From contig NZ_JAHKPO010000024.1 in assembly GCF_018860365.1 (NCBI RefSeq), positions 372,001 to 436,000 of the forward strand: a DNA stretch of 64,000 nucleotides. Reading direction: 5' to 3'. The notes below the pieces were generated by a model. The model made no database searches and was not told where the DNA came from. It saw only the letters and a program-made list of their open reading frames with translations. The position numbers and the translations under genes are program-made. Below, in pieces: positions 25,326-34,929 of the stretch (the stretch's first letter is position 1; each line of letters begins with the position of its first letter). Origin of the DNA: Arenibacter algicola (GTDB taxonomy: Bacteria; Bacteroidota; Bacteroidia; Flavobacteriales; Flavobacteriaceae).

Positions 25326-26903
25326 CTATACCTTATCCACAACTACCTTGTAAGTAGGATCCTCTATTACGTTTACATCAATAATTTCATTGGCATTCTC
25401 CAATAACCTGATACAGTCGCGACTTAAATGTTTAAGATGTACTTTTTTACCAACCTTGGCATAGCGTTCCGTTAATTTGTTAAGGGCCTCAATTCCGGAC
25501 ATATCCGCAACCCTACTTTCCTTAAAATCTATAATTACTTCGTTGGGATCGTTCTGTATATCAAACTTTTCGGCAAAGGCGGTTGTGGAACCAAAAAACA
25601 AAGGTCCGTATATTTCATAATGCTTTACCCCGTTTTCATCGATGGTCTTTCTAGCCCTAATACGCTTGGCATTTTCCCATGAATAGGCCAAGGCAGAAAT
25701 AATTACCCCAAACAAAACGGCAACGGCCAAGTTATGGGTAATAGCTGTTATTAATGTAACCAAAACCATTACGACTACATCAGAAGAAGGCATTTTTCTA
25801 AATGTCTTAAAACTGGCCCATTCAAATGTACCAATTGCCACCATGAACATAAGTCCAACCAAAGCGGCCATGGGCAATTGTTCAATTAAATTAGATCCGA
25901 ACATTATAAAGACCAACAACATTACGGCCGCTGTAATCCCAGATAATCGGGCCCTGGCGCCAGCAGAAGTATTGATCAAACTTTGTCCGATCATAGCACA
26001 CCCGCCCATCCCGGATAGAAATCCTGAGAAAATATTTGCTGTTCCCTGCGCTATACACTCCTTGTTGCCACTTCCGCGAGTATCGGTGATTTCATCTATT
26101 ATGTTCAATGTCAATAGACTTTCAATTAAACCAACTCCCGCTACTATGGCCGCAAAAGGAAAGATTATTTTAAATGTTTCCAGAGTTAAGGGAATATTTG
26201 GAATGGATAAAGGTGGAAACCCTCCTTTAATTGTCTCGCCTTCGGCCATAGTATCCGCTACTGTAAGCGTATCTATACCAAAGCCCAAAACTATTGCAGA
26301 CACCACAACAATGGCCAATAAGGAAGATGGAATTGCCTTTGTTAATTTTGGAAGGCCCCAAATGATCAACATGGTTAAAAGCGTTAACCCCAGCATAATC
26401 CACAATGCCGAACCGGACAAAAGATCTGTGGTGCCCTTCACATAGAAATTAGGGAACTGCGCCATAAAAATTATAATGGCCAGTCCGTTTACAAATCCAA
26501 ACATTACAGGGTGTGGTACCAAGCGTATGAATTTACCTAATCTTAGAACCCCTGCCATTATTTGTAATAGCCCGGCAATGATAACGGTAGCAAACACATA
26601 GTTCAAAATAGTTTCTGGAGTAATTCCGGGAAACGTATTTTTTAATTCTAAAATTAAACCAATAAATATGACTGCCACGGCTCCTGTAGCACCAGAAATC
26701 ATTCCTGGCCTACCGCCTAAAATAGAAGTTACCAAGGCCAATACGAAGGCTGCATATAACCCTGTTAGTGGTGAAAACCCAGGAATCAAGGCAAAAGCTA
26801 TTGCTTCAGGGACCAAAGCTAGGGCTACTGTTAAACCTGATAATATCTCGGTCTTATAATCTACTTTTTGCTTAAAATCGAATAGATTTAAATACTTTTT
26901 CAC
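25326..26903 (-). CDS. SulP-family anion transporter with STAS domain
   Basis: A 525-residue inner-membrane protein with about 12 hydrophobic segments. The SulP signature is near the N-terminus (SGLTVALALVPEAIAFALIPG, PLTGLYAAFVLALVTSILGG), and a cytoplasmic STAS domain starts near residue 425 (VIIDFKESRVADMSGIEAL, where a conserved Ser precedes GIEAL). SulP proteins move sulfate, bicarbonate or other anions; the bacterial BicA/SulP lines cannot be separated by eye. It is a single gene. Confidence 0.9.
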   Translation of the reverse strand: MKKYLNLFDFKQKVDYKTEILSGLTVALALVPEAIAFALIPGFSPLTGLYAAFVLALVTSILGGRPGMISGATGAVAVIFIGLILELKNTFPGITPETILNYVFATVIIAGLLQIMAGVLRLGKFIRLVPHPVMFGFVNGLAIIIFMAQFPNFYVKGTTDLLSGSALWIMLGLTLLTMLIIWGLPKLTKAIPSSLLAIVVVSAIVLGFGIDTLTVADTMAEGETIKGGFPPLSIPNIPLTLETFKIIFPFAAIVAGVGLIESLLTLNIIDEITDTRGSGNKECIAQGTANIFSGFLSGMGGCAMIGQSLINTSAGARARLSGITAAVMLLVFIMFGSNLIEQLPMAALVGLMFMVAIGTFEWASFKTFRKMPSSDVVVMVLVTLITAITHNLAVAVLFGVIISALAYSWENAKRIRARKTIDENGVKHYEIYGPLFFGSTTAFAEKFDIQNDPNEVIIDFKESRVADMSGIEALNKLTERYAKVGKKVHLKHLSRDCIRLLENANEIIDVNVIEDPTYKVVVDKV

Positions 26904-26985
26904 GTCTTTGTTTTAAGGGCGCAAAAGTAGTGGATTTTCTGGTTTTAAAGGCCACGTAATGCCTAAATGTGACATTTACAACAAA

Positions 26986-27957
26986 TTACCAAGATTGAAG
27001 CCCTAATAATTTCTTGCCCAAATCACTTAAATCGGCCGTTTTATATTTGGTCTGTTCCCAATTTCTAGGGTCACCGGGAAAAGCATATCCTTCTGGGGCC
27101 AATCTATTTTTCCAAGAATTGATACGCCAGGTTCTTAGGGGAATATTGTGCTCTTCAGCCGGCATCATAGAAATATATTGGGCAATACGGACCTTGTCCT
27201 TTGAATTATTGGGCCTTATACCGTGGGGTTGCAAGCTATTAAAAATTAAAAGATCGCCCGCCTCCATCTTCACTTTTACAATCTTATCCTGCAGTCCGCT
27301 AACATCTGGCTTAAAACGGTCCCTATTCTCCGGCTGGTCAAGTTTCCAAGTTTCATAATTCCGGTATAACCAGGGAACACATTGAAATCCTCCCATATTT
27401 TCATCGGTCTGGTCCACTAGAGCTAATACACCCTGTACATTCTGAGGTCTAGTTTCCGGGTCATAGTCCCAATGGATAAAGCCTTTTTGCTCAAATCCTG
27501 ACCGAATTGGAAAGTTTAGATTGGCCCTATCAATAGTTACCCAAAGTTTTTCCGTTCCCCAAATATCTACAAAAGCATCGTAAATTTTCTCTTGTTGCCT
27601 ATTGTTCCATAGATACTGATGGTTATACACCTCAACCATTCCCGTACCCGTTAATTCCTTCATTTGCATTTCTGCCCTTGGAGGCGTATACCAACTGTTG
27701 GGATTCTTAGGGTCTTTTTCTTCAAATTCCCATATAAATTTTGCGGTTTCCCGCGCTTGGTTCTTTGTGATAGCATTTTTGATAACAATATACCCGTTGT
27801 ACAACCAAAATTTCCAATCCTCCTCACTCAAGATCCGTAATGGTTTTCCATTACTTCTGTCGTTCAAACCAATTTTGCTTGTTGTTGAGGTGGAAGGATT
27901 TCCCGGAATCTCCGCATGTGGGTTCTTGTTTGTTGCCTTAGTATACTTGGATCGCAT
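26986..27957 (-). CDS. Phytanoyl-CoA dioxygenase (PhyH) family protein
   Basis: A 323-residue Fe(II)/2-oxoglutarate-dependent oxygenase. The metal triad reads as HWDYD (HxD) in the centre and a distal His in FNSLQPHGIRPNNSKDKVR, whose Arg would bind 2-oxoglutarate. It opens with the typical LSEEDWKFWLYNGYIVIKNAI. Family members hydroxylate acyl-CoAs or small natural products; the substrate is not apparent. It is a single gene, with an inverted repeat CCGCCAA-TTA-TTGGCGG 74 nt upstream of the ATG. Confidence 0.87.
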   Translation of the reverse strand: MRSKYTKATNKNPHAEIPGNPSTSTTSKIGLNDRSNGKPLRILSEEDWKFWLYNGYIVIKNAITKNQARETAKFIWEFEEKDPKNPNSWYTPPRAEMQMKELTGTGMVEVYNHQYLWNNRQQEKIYDAFVDIWGTEKLWVTIDRANLNFPIRSGFEQKGFIHWDYDPETRPQNVQGVLALVDQTDENMGGFQCVPWLYRNYETWKLDQPENRDRFKPDVSGLQDKIVKVKMEAGDLLIFNSLQPHGIRPNNSKDKVRIAQYISMMPAEEHNIPLRTWRINSWKNRLAPEGYAFPGDPRNWEQTKYKTADLSDLGKKLLGLQSW

Positions 27958-28083
27958 CTCCTTGATTTTTAATCGTCACGAACAATACCATAATTTAAGG
28001 AATTTAATTGAAAAAATCCTGTTTGTTGGACCGCCAATTATTGGCGGAATTAATCTTTAAAAATGCTGTAGAACTATGGCAAA

Positions 28084-28118
28084 TAAAAAACCGCCCTGGG
28101 TAATTACTCCAAGACGGT
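28084..28118 (-). terminator. Terminator after the duplicated-domain lipoprotein gene
   Basis: In the minus direction ACCGTCTTGG pairs with CCAGGGCGGT (10 bp, two G-U wobbles) and is followed by T6-7. It lies about 60 nt past the stop at 28182. The preceding 3' leader contains GGTTGGTTA, also seen before the terminator at 45367. Confidence 0.75.
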
Positions 28119-28181
28119 CTTTAACTAAATAACCAACCAAAAACTTCTTTATATAGTCACCGTATAATTTTACGGCAATAA

Positions 28182-29108
28182 TTATATCTTTCTTTTTCTG
28201 ACCACCTTCATGGTCCCATATTCGGTTTTCATCCTCTTCTTATCCAATTGGGATATACCAGATTTCAAATAAGTGATAAATCCCTTTCCCTTAAACTTGT
28301 AAACCGTTCCACTTTTGGAATGATACAGCTCTATTGTACTATCATTAATAACGTACAACTCAAAGTAATCATTGCCCATGAAGTCATAATCCAGTGTTAA
28401 AGTTTTAAGCGTTTCATCGTTATAAACATCAAATAATGAATACTCCCCTCCATAATCCCATAAAATGTCGTTGAAATGCATCCCGTTGGGGTCTACCGAG
28501 GAATTGAACATACTTCTGTTTCCTTCAAAATAGAACTGTAGGTAATTTTCCGAATCAAAATCGTTCACTGTTCCCTCCTCACTAGTAGCAACCTTTTCCC
28601 AAACTTCATATTCCTGCAACAAGTACTCAATATTATCGTAAAATAACATGTCGTAATCAAAGTTATTTCTTTGATATCCCTCCAAATAATATGACGTTCG
28701 GCTGTTGGAATCATATAGTTCAATAGTGTTGTTATCCACAAGAAATACCTCTAAGCTCCAGTAGCCGTCCACATCATGATTAATTTGCAGCCTTCCATTA
28801 TCAGTATTAAAATACCCAACATCCAATCCAAAGCCGTTCCCCGTTTTACCAATACCCACTATATTATTGTTGGCAAAAACCGTTTCACCCACAAAGGAGA
28901 CGGTAAAAGCCCTTTGTAAAAAAGGAACCTCCCCATTGCCAGAAGTAGCATTGATATCTACATACCAAAGCTCATAGGATTTTAATAGGGCTTGTACATT
29001 TAGAATGGGTTCATCCAAATATTCGTCCTCAATAATAACTTCGGTATAACAACCCGTTGCCAAAATACTAAGGGTTATAGCTGTAAGTAGTAGTTTTATG
29101 GCTCTCAT
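28182..29108 (-). CDS. Lipoprotein with tandem-duplicated beta domain
   Basis: A 308-residue lipoprotein, signal MRAIKLLLTAITLSILATGC. The mature part contains the same domain twice. Copy 1 (about 40-140) has ALLKSYELWYVDI, FTVSFVGETVFANNNIVG and EVFLVDNNTIELYDSNSRTS. Copy 2 (about 158-280) has YLLQEYEVWEKV, LQFYFEGNRSMFNSSVD and ELYVINDSTIELYHSKSGT. Both are lipocalin- or nicotinic-acid-like small beta folds of unknown role, and no enzyme motif is seen. The protein ends in a very basic tail. It is a single gene with its own terminator. Confidence 0.7.
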   Translation of the reverse strand: MRAIKLLLTAITLSILATGCYTEVIIEDEYLDEPILNVQALLKSYELWYVDINATSGNGEVPFLQRAFTVSFVGETVFANNNIVGIGKTGNGFGLDVGYFNTDNGRLQINHDVDGYWSLEVFLVDNNTIELYDSNSRTSYYLEGYQRNNFDYDMLFYDNIEYLLQEYEVWEKVATSEEGTVNDFDSENYLQFYFEGNRSMFNSSVDPNGMHFNDILWDYGGEYSLFDVYNDETLKTLTLDYDFMGNDYFELYVINDSTIELYHSKSGTVYKFKGKGFITYLKSGISQLDKKRMKTEYGTMKVVRKRKI

Positions 29109-29180
29109 ATCATAAAGATTAATGTTTCTTATTCCAGTAAAACAATCATTATGCCAATAATGTTAAATACTGATTATCAG

Positions 29181-29327
29181 TTATTTGTAATTAAAAATGT
29201 ATATAGGCTCAAAATTTTGGATTCCCAATTTGGGGCCAAACCTTATGCCTATGGTATTGAATTCTTGTTTTGAATCTCCAAAAAACAGTCCTACATTGCC
29301 ATAGATTTTATTGAACCATCTGCTCCT
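29181..29327 (-). pseudogene. Possible 3' remnant of an outer-membrane protein gene
   Basis: Between a TAG at 29328-29330 and a TAA at 29181, one minus-strand frame is open for 48 codons without an ATG. It reads like a beta-barrel C-terminus (NKIYGNVGLFFGDSKQEF, then NTIGIRFGPKLGIQNFEPIY). The alternation of Gly and aromatics suggests a decayed coding end rather than random AT-rich spacer. No start or upstream part is visible. Confidence 0.3.
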
Positions 29328-29425
29328 CTAAATTAATACCGGAAAATTGATGGGCTATTGATTTTTTTTAACAAGAAGACATCTTGGTTATTGGATCTTG
29401 GCGTACAACAAGAAATATTAAATAA

Positions 29426-30427
29426 ATGAAAAACAATATAAAGTTTGCAATGTTGGGTGGTGGTAGCTGGGCAACTGCCATTGTTAAGATGTTAACAGAG
29501 AATGCCGATGTGGTTAATTGGTACATGCGCAATACCGATGCTATTGAACACATTAGAACACAGAAACACAACCCTAATTACCTAAGTTCGGTAGAGTTTC
29601 GTACAGAACAATTAAACCTGACTGACAATATCAATGAGGCTGTTGCTGATGCCGATGTCCTTATTTTTGCAATTCCCTCTGCTTTTTTAGAGAACGAATT
29701 GAAGCAATTGACCGTAGATATCAAGGACAAAATTATTTTTTCGGCCATTAAGGGTATTGTACCGGAATCCGGTTTGATCGTCGGGGAACATTTTCATGTC
29801 AACTTTAAAGTTCCCTTCGAAAATATCGGGGTCATTACAGGACCATGCCATGCCGAAGAAGTTGCTTTGGAACGTTTGTCCTATTTAACAATAGCCTGTG
29901 CGGACACCGAAAAAGCCAAATTAGTGGCCAAACACCTAAGTAGTGACTACATAAAAACCAAAATATCCGACGATATTATTGGGACGGAATATGCGGCCAT
30001 GCTGAAGAATATTTATGCCATTGCTGCCGGTATTGCCCATGGATTGGGATACGGCGACAACTTTCAAAGCGTACTTATGAGCAACTCCATTAGAGAAATG
30101 AAGCGGTTTATAAAACGGGTACATAAGATGAAACGCAATATAAACGACTCTGCCTATTTAGGGGACCTTTTAGTAACGGGCTACTCCGTTTTTAGCCGTA
30201 ACCGCATGTTTGGGAATATGATCGGCAAAGGTTACACTGTAAAAAGTGCCATGATGGAAATGAAAATGGTGGCTGAAGGATATTATGCCACCAATAGTGC
30301 CCATTTAATAGTATCAAAACACAAGAATAAATCAAAAACCCCTATTCTAAATGCCGTTTACGAAGTGCTTTATGAAAATAAAAGCCCGAAAAAGGTCTTT
30401 AAGGAACTGACCGAAAAGCTGGATTAG
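29426..30427 (+). CDS. gpsA: Glycerol-3-phosphate dehydrogenase [NAD(P)+]
   Basis: The 333-residue protein starts with a Rossmann loop FAMLGGGSWATAIVKML and carries NPNYLSSV, IFAIPSAFL, the substrate-binding GPCHAEEVALER, and the catalytic Lys in AAMLKNIYAIAAGIAHGLGYG. It reduces dihydroxyacetone phosphate to sn-glycerol 3-phosphate for phospholipid synthesis. It is convergent with glpD, which does the reverse reaction at the membrane; the two stops are 51 nt apart. Confidence 0.95.
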   Translation: MKNNIKFAMLGGGSWATAIVKMLTENADVVNWYMRNTDAIEHIRTQKHNPNYLSSVEFRTEQLNLTDNINEAVADADVLIFAIPSAFLENELKQLTVDIKDKIIFSAIKGIVPESGLIVGEHFHVNFKVPFENIGVITGPCHAEEVALERLSYLTIACADTEKAKLVAKHLSSDYIKTKISDDIIGTEYAAMLKNIYAIAAGIAHGLGYGDNFQSVLMSNSIREMKRFIKRVHKMKRNINDSAYLGDLLVTGYSVFSRNRMFGNMIGKGYTVKSAMMEMKMVAEGYYATNSAHLIVSKHKNKSKTPILNAVYEVLYENKSPKKVFKELTEKLD

Positions 30428-30478
30428 GCTTACAAATTAACACCCGTAGGCCTCTCAAGATCACCTTTACCACTGTCC

Positions 30479-32146
30479 TTAAATTCGGTCTAGCGAAAAA
30501 TTGGAATGCTCTTCCATTTCTCCTTCCAAGGTCTTCCGGTAAGAGTTAATTGCCTCATCATCCAATTTGTAAATAGTTTTGAACTCGGCCAAGATGGGTT
30601 CCATCAATTTTCTAATACTATCTATATCAAAGTATAACCTTCCAGTTCTACGTATAAAAAAATCCATGGGAGTTTGTACCATTTCATTTTCAATGGTAAA
30701 TTTTAACTCGGCCTTTGCCATGCCCACTACATGATCATCTTCCTTCTGCTTTGCATAGTACTGCAAAATTGTTTCGGTTTGTTTTCCATAATTGGTTACT
30801 AAATACCAGGCATCATATTGAGAAAATCCCTCGGGGGTTAATCTTTCATGGATTTCGGCAATATATTTCTTAACGTATTTATACTTTTTAAACTCATTTC
30901 CACATAGAGGAATATGTTCCGTATCCGAAGCCTTTACACTAATTCCATAATCTTCCTCCATTTTTTTGGCTACTCTGTTAACTACGCGCTCCGCCATTTT
31001 ACGATAGCCCGTTAGTTTTCCTCCAGCAATACTTATGAGGCCGGTATCTGAAGTAAAAATTTCATCTTTTCGAGACAATTCAGAGGCAGACTTACCTTCT
31101 TCGTGTATAAGTGGGCGTAGTCCTGCCCATGAGGAGATTATATCTTCCATTTCCAAATTTATTTTTGGAAACATATTATTTACTGCAGATATTAGATAAA
31201 TAGCATCGGCCACATCTGTTTTTACGCTATCCTTGTTTTCATTAAAATTGGTGTCCGTAGTGCCAACATAGGTAATCTTGCCCCTTGGAATCGCAAACAT
31301 CATACGCCCGTCCGGAATATCAAAATAAACGGATTGCTTTATAGGTAATTTTTCATAAGGAAAAACCAAATGCACCCCTTTCGTAAGATGAAGTCGCTTT
31401 CCCTTTTTAGAATTGTTAATGCCCCGAAGCTCATCTACCCAAGGTCCTGCAGCGCTTATTACATATTTGGCCTTTATGGCGAATTCAGTATCCAAGACCG
31501 TGTCCTTTACTTTAACACCTGCAACCACATCCTCCTCATAAATAAAGTCCGTCACCTGGGTATAGTTTAGTGGCATGGCGCCATATTGCAGGCTGGTCTT
31601 TATGGTCTCCATGGTGAGTCGGGCATCATCTGTTCTATACTCCGCATAATATCCTGCTCCATTCAATATCTTTTTTGGCAACAAAGGTTCTAATTTCAGG
31701 GCCTCTTTTTTCTCCAACATTTTACGTTTATCATCACCTGTCACCTGGGCCAAAATATCATAAACCTTTAACCCAATAGAAGTAAGCCATTTGCCATAAG
31801 ACCCATTTTCTATCAATGGCAACAACATTTTCTCCGGCAACACTAAATGTGGCGCCAAATTATGTACTATGGCCCTTTCCGAACCCACTTCTTTTACCAA
31901 CCAGAAATCAAATTGTTTTAGATATCGCAATCCGCCATGAATCAATTTTGTTGACTTGCTACTGGTTCCTGATGCAAAGTCATTTTTTTCAACCAAGGCG
32001 ACCTTCAAGCCTCTGGATGCAGCATCCAAGGCAATCCCACCACCTGTAATGCCGCCACCGATCACAACCAGATCAAAAGCCTCTTCCGCTAGTTTGGCAA
32101 CGGTTTTTTTTCTGTCCAAATTAGAAAATCGAATATTTTTTGTCAT
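30479..32146 (-). CDS. glpD: Aerobic glycerol-3-phosphate dehydrogenase (FAD)
   Basis: The 555-residue flavoprotein has the FAD loop FDLVVIGGGITGGGIALDAA near residue 27. It continues with the GlpD signature VEKNDFASGTSSKSTKLIHGG and RYLKQFDFWLV, and IAGGKLTGYRKMAERVV in the C-terminal half. It oxidises glycerol 3-phosphate to DHAP at the inner membrane, passing electrons to quinone. It pairs with gpsA in opposite orientation. Confidence 0.95.
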   Translation of the reverse strand: MTKNIRFSNLDRKKTVAKLAEEAFDLVVIGGGITGGGIALDAASRGLKVALVEKNDFASGTSSKSTKLIHGGLRYLKQFDFWLVKEVGSERAIVHNLAPHLVLPEKMLLPLIENGSYGKWLTSIGLKVYDILAQVTGDDKRKMLEKKEALKLEPLLPKKILNGAGYYAEYRTDDARLTMETIKTSLQYGAMPLNYTQVTDFIYEEDVVAGVKVKDTVLDTEFAIKAKYVISAAGPWVDELRGINNSKKGKRLHLTKGVHLVFPYEKLPIKQSVYFDIPDGRMMFAIPRGKITYVGTTDTNFNENKDSVKTDVADAIYLISAVNNMFPKINLEMEDIISSWAGLRPLIHEEGKSASELSRKDEIFTSDTGLISIAGGKLTGYRKMAERVVNRVAKKMEEDYGISVKASDTEHIPLCGNEFKKYKYVKKYIAEIHERLTPEGFSQYDAWYLVTNYGKQTETILQYYAKQKEDDHVVGMAKAELKFTIENEMVQTPMDFFIRRTGRLYFDIDSIRKLMEPILAEFKTIYKLDDEAINSYRKTLEGEMEEHSNFSLDRI

Positions 32147-32244
32147 CTCTTTATACGGTATCTGTTTATTGCGGCTGTATTTATCTTACTTTGACCAATT
32201 TCATTAAAGGTAATTGTTTATAGACCCAAATCAAAGGACAATTG

Positions 32245-34635
32245 TTACTCTATCGTTATCGTTATAACAACTTCATTACCTAGCGCATCAACTGCCGTAA
32301 TTACATGCTCTCCAGGTGCAGGCATCAATCCTATTTCGTGATAGTCTATGGTTTGCCCAATAAATTTCTCATCCAAATACCAATAAACCGGAGTTGCCGG
32401 TTTAACATGGGCCAACTTAACTACCAATTCATTCTTCTTGCCTTCAAAATTTCTTGCCAAGGTAATTCTGCTTCCGTTCCTTGGATATATAAACTCCATT
32501 GCCGCAGTATTGGTTTCCCTACAATTATCCAGAAATGGTGGTAAAGTTTTATAGGAAGGATGTCCCTTTTTATAGTAATATTCCATCAAAGGGGGCAACA
32601 CAAACCAGGATTCGCTCACTGCTTGTGACAAATCTGCGCAGGAGGAATTGACCCTGTACTGCTTTTGAGCATTTAAATGCACCATTTGATGATACCCACA
32701 TGACTTTACGAAATTTTGCTTTTTGGGAATAGAAATTACTTTTTTGGGACAAATGTCAGTTGCAAGGTAACCACTTTCCGAACATACTTTAATTTCAGTA
32801 AACTCATCCTCTGGCTTTTGAAACCAGGTAGATCTGGGCAGAACATCGAACACATCGAATAAAATTGGTGCCGCACTGGTGAGTCCGGTTACATTTGGTC
32901 TTCCTTCTCCATCGGCATTTCCTGCCCACACCCCAACTACGTAGTCTTTGGTAATGCCTATGGCCCAGGCATCCTTGTTTCCAAAACTCGTACCCGTTTT
33001 CCAAGCTATCTGCTTGGAGGAATCAAAAAACTCCCAGGATTCACTACCCTCAGGACGGTTTACCTTTTTCATGGCCTCAAAAGTAAGGTAGATACTCGCC
33101 GCATCAAAAATAGTCACCTCGGTAGATTTAGCACCAAAATCTACCTTGGTATCCACTGTAGGGATTGGCTCAACAAATTCCTTGGTATAGTACTCACTTG
33201 AGGTAGCGTTGAAATGGTTTACGGTTGATGCCAAGGAAGCATAGGTCTTGCACATATCCCACAGATTGCTTTCTGCTCCGCCAAGAATTAATGTCAAGCC
33301 ATAATGATCGGCAGACTTATCCAGGCCCCTTAAGTTAAACAAATCCAGTTGATCCCTAAATTTTTCCAATCCGTAGGAACGTAACAGGCGTACAGCAGGT
33401 ATATTTAGGGACTTGGCCAGCGCCTTGTCGGCCTCTACGGCACCACTATAGCTTTCATTAAAATTCTCCGGAGTATAACCTGCTATTTGGGTTGGAATAT
33501 CGGGTATTAGCATATTGGGCAACAATTCTCCCGCATTCATCATGGCGGTATACAATAAAGGCTTTAGAACACTCCCGGTACTGCGATTGGCCTGCACCAT
33601 ATCCACATCCTTTTCGTGTTCGTTGTCCGTTGGGGTGTTACCTACATACGAAAGTACCTTACGTGTTTTAACATCCATCAACAGCACTGCCGCATTGTAG
33701 ACTTGATTCTGCTTTAAGTTTTTATAGTGCTTGCTTACAATACTGTTTATACCGGCCTGTAGGTTTTCATCCACATGGGTCAAAATTCTCTTCCCCTTAT
33801 ATTTTTTAGCCAAATATTGAACCATATGAGGTGCTGTATCCGGTAATTGAAAAGGCTTTAGGGGCAATTCTTCCAAAAGCGAAAGCTGGTAGGTAGTACT
33901 ATCTATATAATTATTATTCAATAATTTATGAAGTAACCTATTTCTCTTGTTCAGCAGTTTTGATTGATTCTTTCCAGGGTAAATTAAACTTGGGGCATTG
34001 GGCAATACGGCCAAAGTAGCTGCTTCTGCCCATGACAATTGACTGGGCTGCATACCAAAGTAACGCCAAGCCGCTGCCTCCAAGCCTACCACATTTCCTC
34101 CAAATGGGGCATGACTGGCATATAATTTCAATATATATTTCTTGGAATATCCCAACTCCAACCTCGTTGCCAAAACCAGTTCCCTAACTTTTTCCCAATA
34201 GGACCGTTTTTTGTGATTGCGGGATAAACGTATTACCTGTTGGGTAAGGGTACTGCCCCCCCTAACTGTTTTCCCTGCCATAATATTTGCTATAAAAGCT
34301 TTGCTTATGGAAACTGGATTAAATCCGGGATGCTTATAAAAATAGGCGTCCTCAAAATTTAAAATACAGGTCTCAAATTTATAGGGCACACTATCCACCA
34401 CAGGGAATCTCCATTGCCCGTCCTCGGCAATAAGTGCTCCCAAAAGCTTGCCCGATCTACTCTCAACAACAGTGGCATGGGGGGTGTGGAATAGTTGTTT
34501 GGGCAAACAGAAATAATAGGCAATCAAGAGTAAAGTAAGGATAAGTAATTTCTTGGGATGCCTATGAATTAGCCCCCTCAACCGTAGAAAGGTTGTTTTT
34601 CCCTTTTTCGAATCCTTATCCGTTCCCAAATTCAT
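32245..34635 (-). CDS. pbpC: Penicillin-binding protein 1C
   Basis: A 796-residue bifunctional peptidoglycan synthase with one N-terminal transmembrane helix (LLILTLLLIAYYFCLP). The glycosyltransferase domain has FEDAYFYKHPGFNP (catalytic Glu) and RGGSTLTQQVIRL. The transpeptidase domain has the SxxK motif STGSVLKP, SLN, and KTGTS, and a PBP1C-type C-terminal beta domain follows (ATPVYWYLDEKFIGQT). PBP1C in many bacteria is linked to an alpha-2-macroglobulin gene; here one lies 2 kb away on the same strand. The start at 34635 overlaps the upstream gene by 20 nt; an ATG at 34707 is possible but adds an uncharacteristic tail. Confidence 0.93.
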   Translation of the reverse strand: MNLGTDKDSKKGKTTFLRLRGLIHRHPKKLLILTLLLIAYYFCLPKQLFHTPHATVVESRSGKLLGALIAEDGQWRFPVVDSVPYKFETCILNFEDAYFYKHPGFNPVSISKAFIANIMAGKTVRGGSTLTQQVIRLSRNHKKRSYWEKVRELVLATRLELGYSKKYILKLYASHAPFGGNVVGLEAAAWRYFGMQPSQLSWAEAATLAVLPNAPSLIYPGKNQSKLLNKRNRLLHKLLNNNYIDSTTYQLSLLEELPLKPFQLPDTAPHMVQYLAKKYKGKRILTHVDENLQAGINSIVSKHYKNLKQNQVYNAAVLLMDVKTRKVLSYVGNTPTDNEHEKDVDMVQANRSTGSVLKPLLYTAMMNAGELLPNMLIPDIPTQIAGYTPENFNESYSGAVEADKALAKSLNIPAVRLLRSYGLEKFRDQLDLFNLRGLDKSADHYGLTLILGGAESNLWDMCKTYASLASTVNHFNATSSEYYTKEFVEPIPTVDTKVDFGAKSTEVTIFDAASIYLTFEAMKKVNRPEGSESWEFFDSSKQIAWKTGTSFGNKDAWAIGITKDYVVGVWAGNADGEGRPNVTGLTSAAPILFDVFDVLPRSTWFQKPEDEFTEIKVCSESGYLATDICPKKVISIPKKQNFVKSCGYHQMVHLNAQKQYRVNSSCADLSQAVSESWFVLPPLMEYYYKKGHPSYKTLPPFLDNCRETNTAAMEFIYPRNGSRITLARNFEGKKNELVVKLAHVKPATPVYWYLDEKFIGQTIDYHEIGLMPAPGEHVITAVDALGNEVVITITIE

Positions 34636-34927
34636 ACTCCCTTTCCACCATACAAATACGTACCTTGTACCATTTGTACCATTCTTCCCTACCTTTTTTT
34701 TGGGCAAACAAATGATCCGCCTGCATTTTCCAATCCGCTATAGCACCCAGACTATCCCAATAACTTACACTTAACCCTATTTGGCCCCTAGCGCTTTCAA
34801 AGCCTAGAAAGCCTTTCTGACTTTTTGCCAATGACTCCATTTGATGGGCCATTTCCAAATACCCGTTGGCATCTTCCGTTGTAATAGAAGTAAATATTAC
34901 GGCGTAATAGGGTTTTTTAAGTTCCAT
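34616..34927 (-). CDS. ABM (antibiotic biosynthesis monooxygenase) domain protein
   Basis: A 103-residue ferredoxin-like protein. PYYAVIFTSITTEDANGYLE, then QKGFLGFESARG and ISVSYWDSL-type strands (here LSVSYWDSLGAIADWKMQ) match the dimeric alpha-beta barrel ABM family. The family degrades haem or oxidises small aromatics, but many members are unassigned. It overlaps pbpC by 20 nt and follows the next gene by 2 nt, so the three form one operon. Confidence 0.78.
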   Translation of the reverse strand: MELKKPYYAVIFTSITTEDANGYLEMAHQMESLAKSQKGFLGFESARGQIGLSVSYWDSLGAIADWKMQADHLFAQKKGREEWYKWYKVRICMVEREYEFGNG

Positions 34928-34929
34928 AT

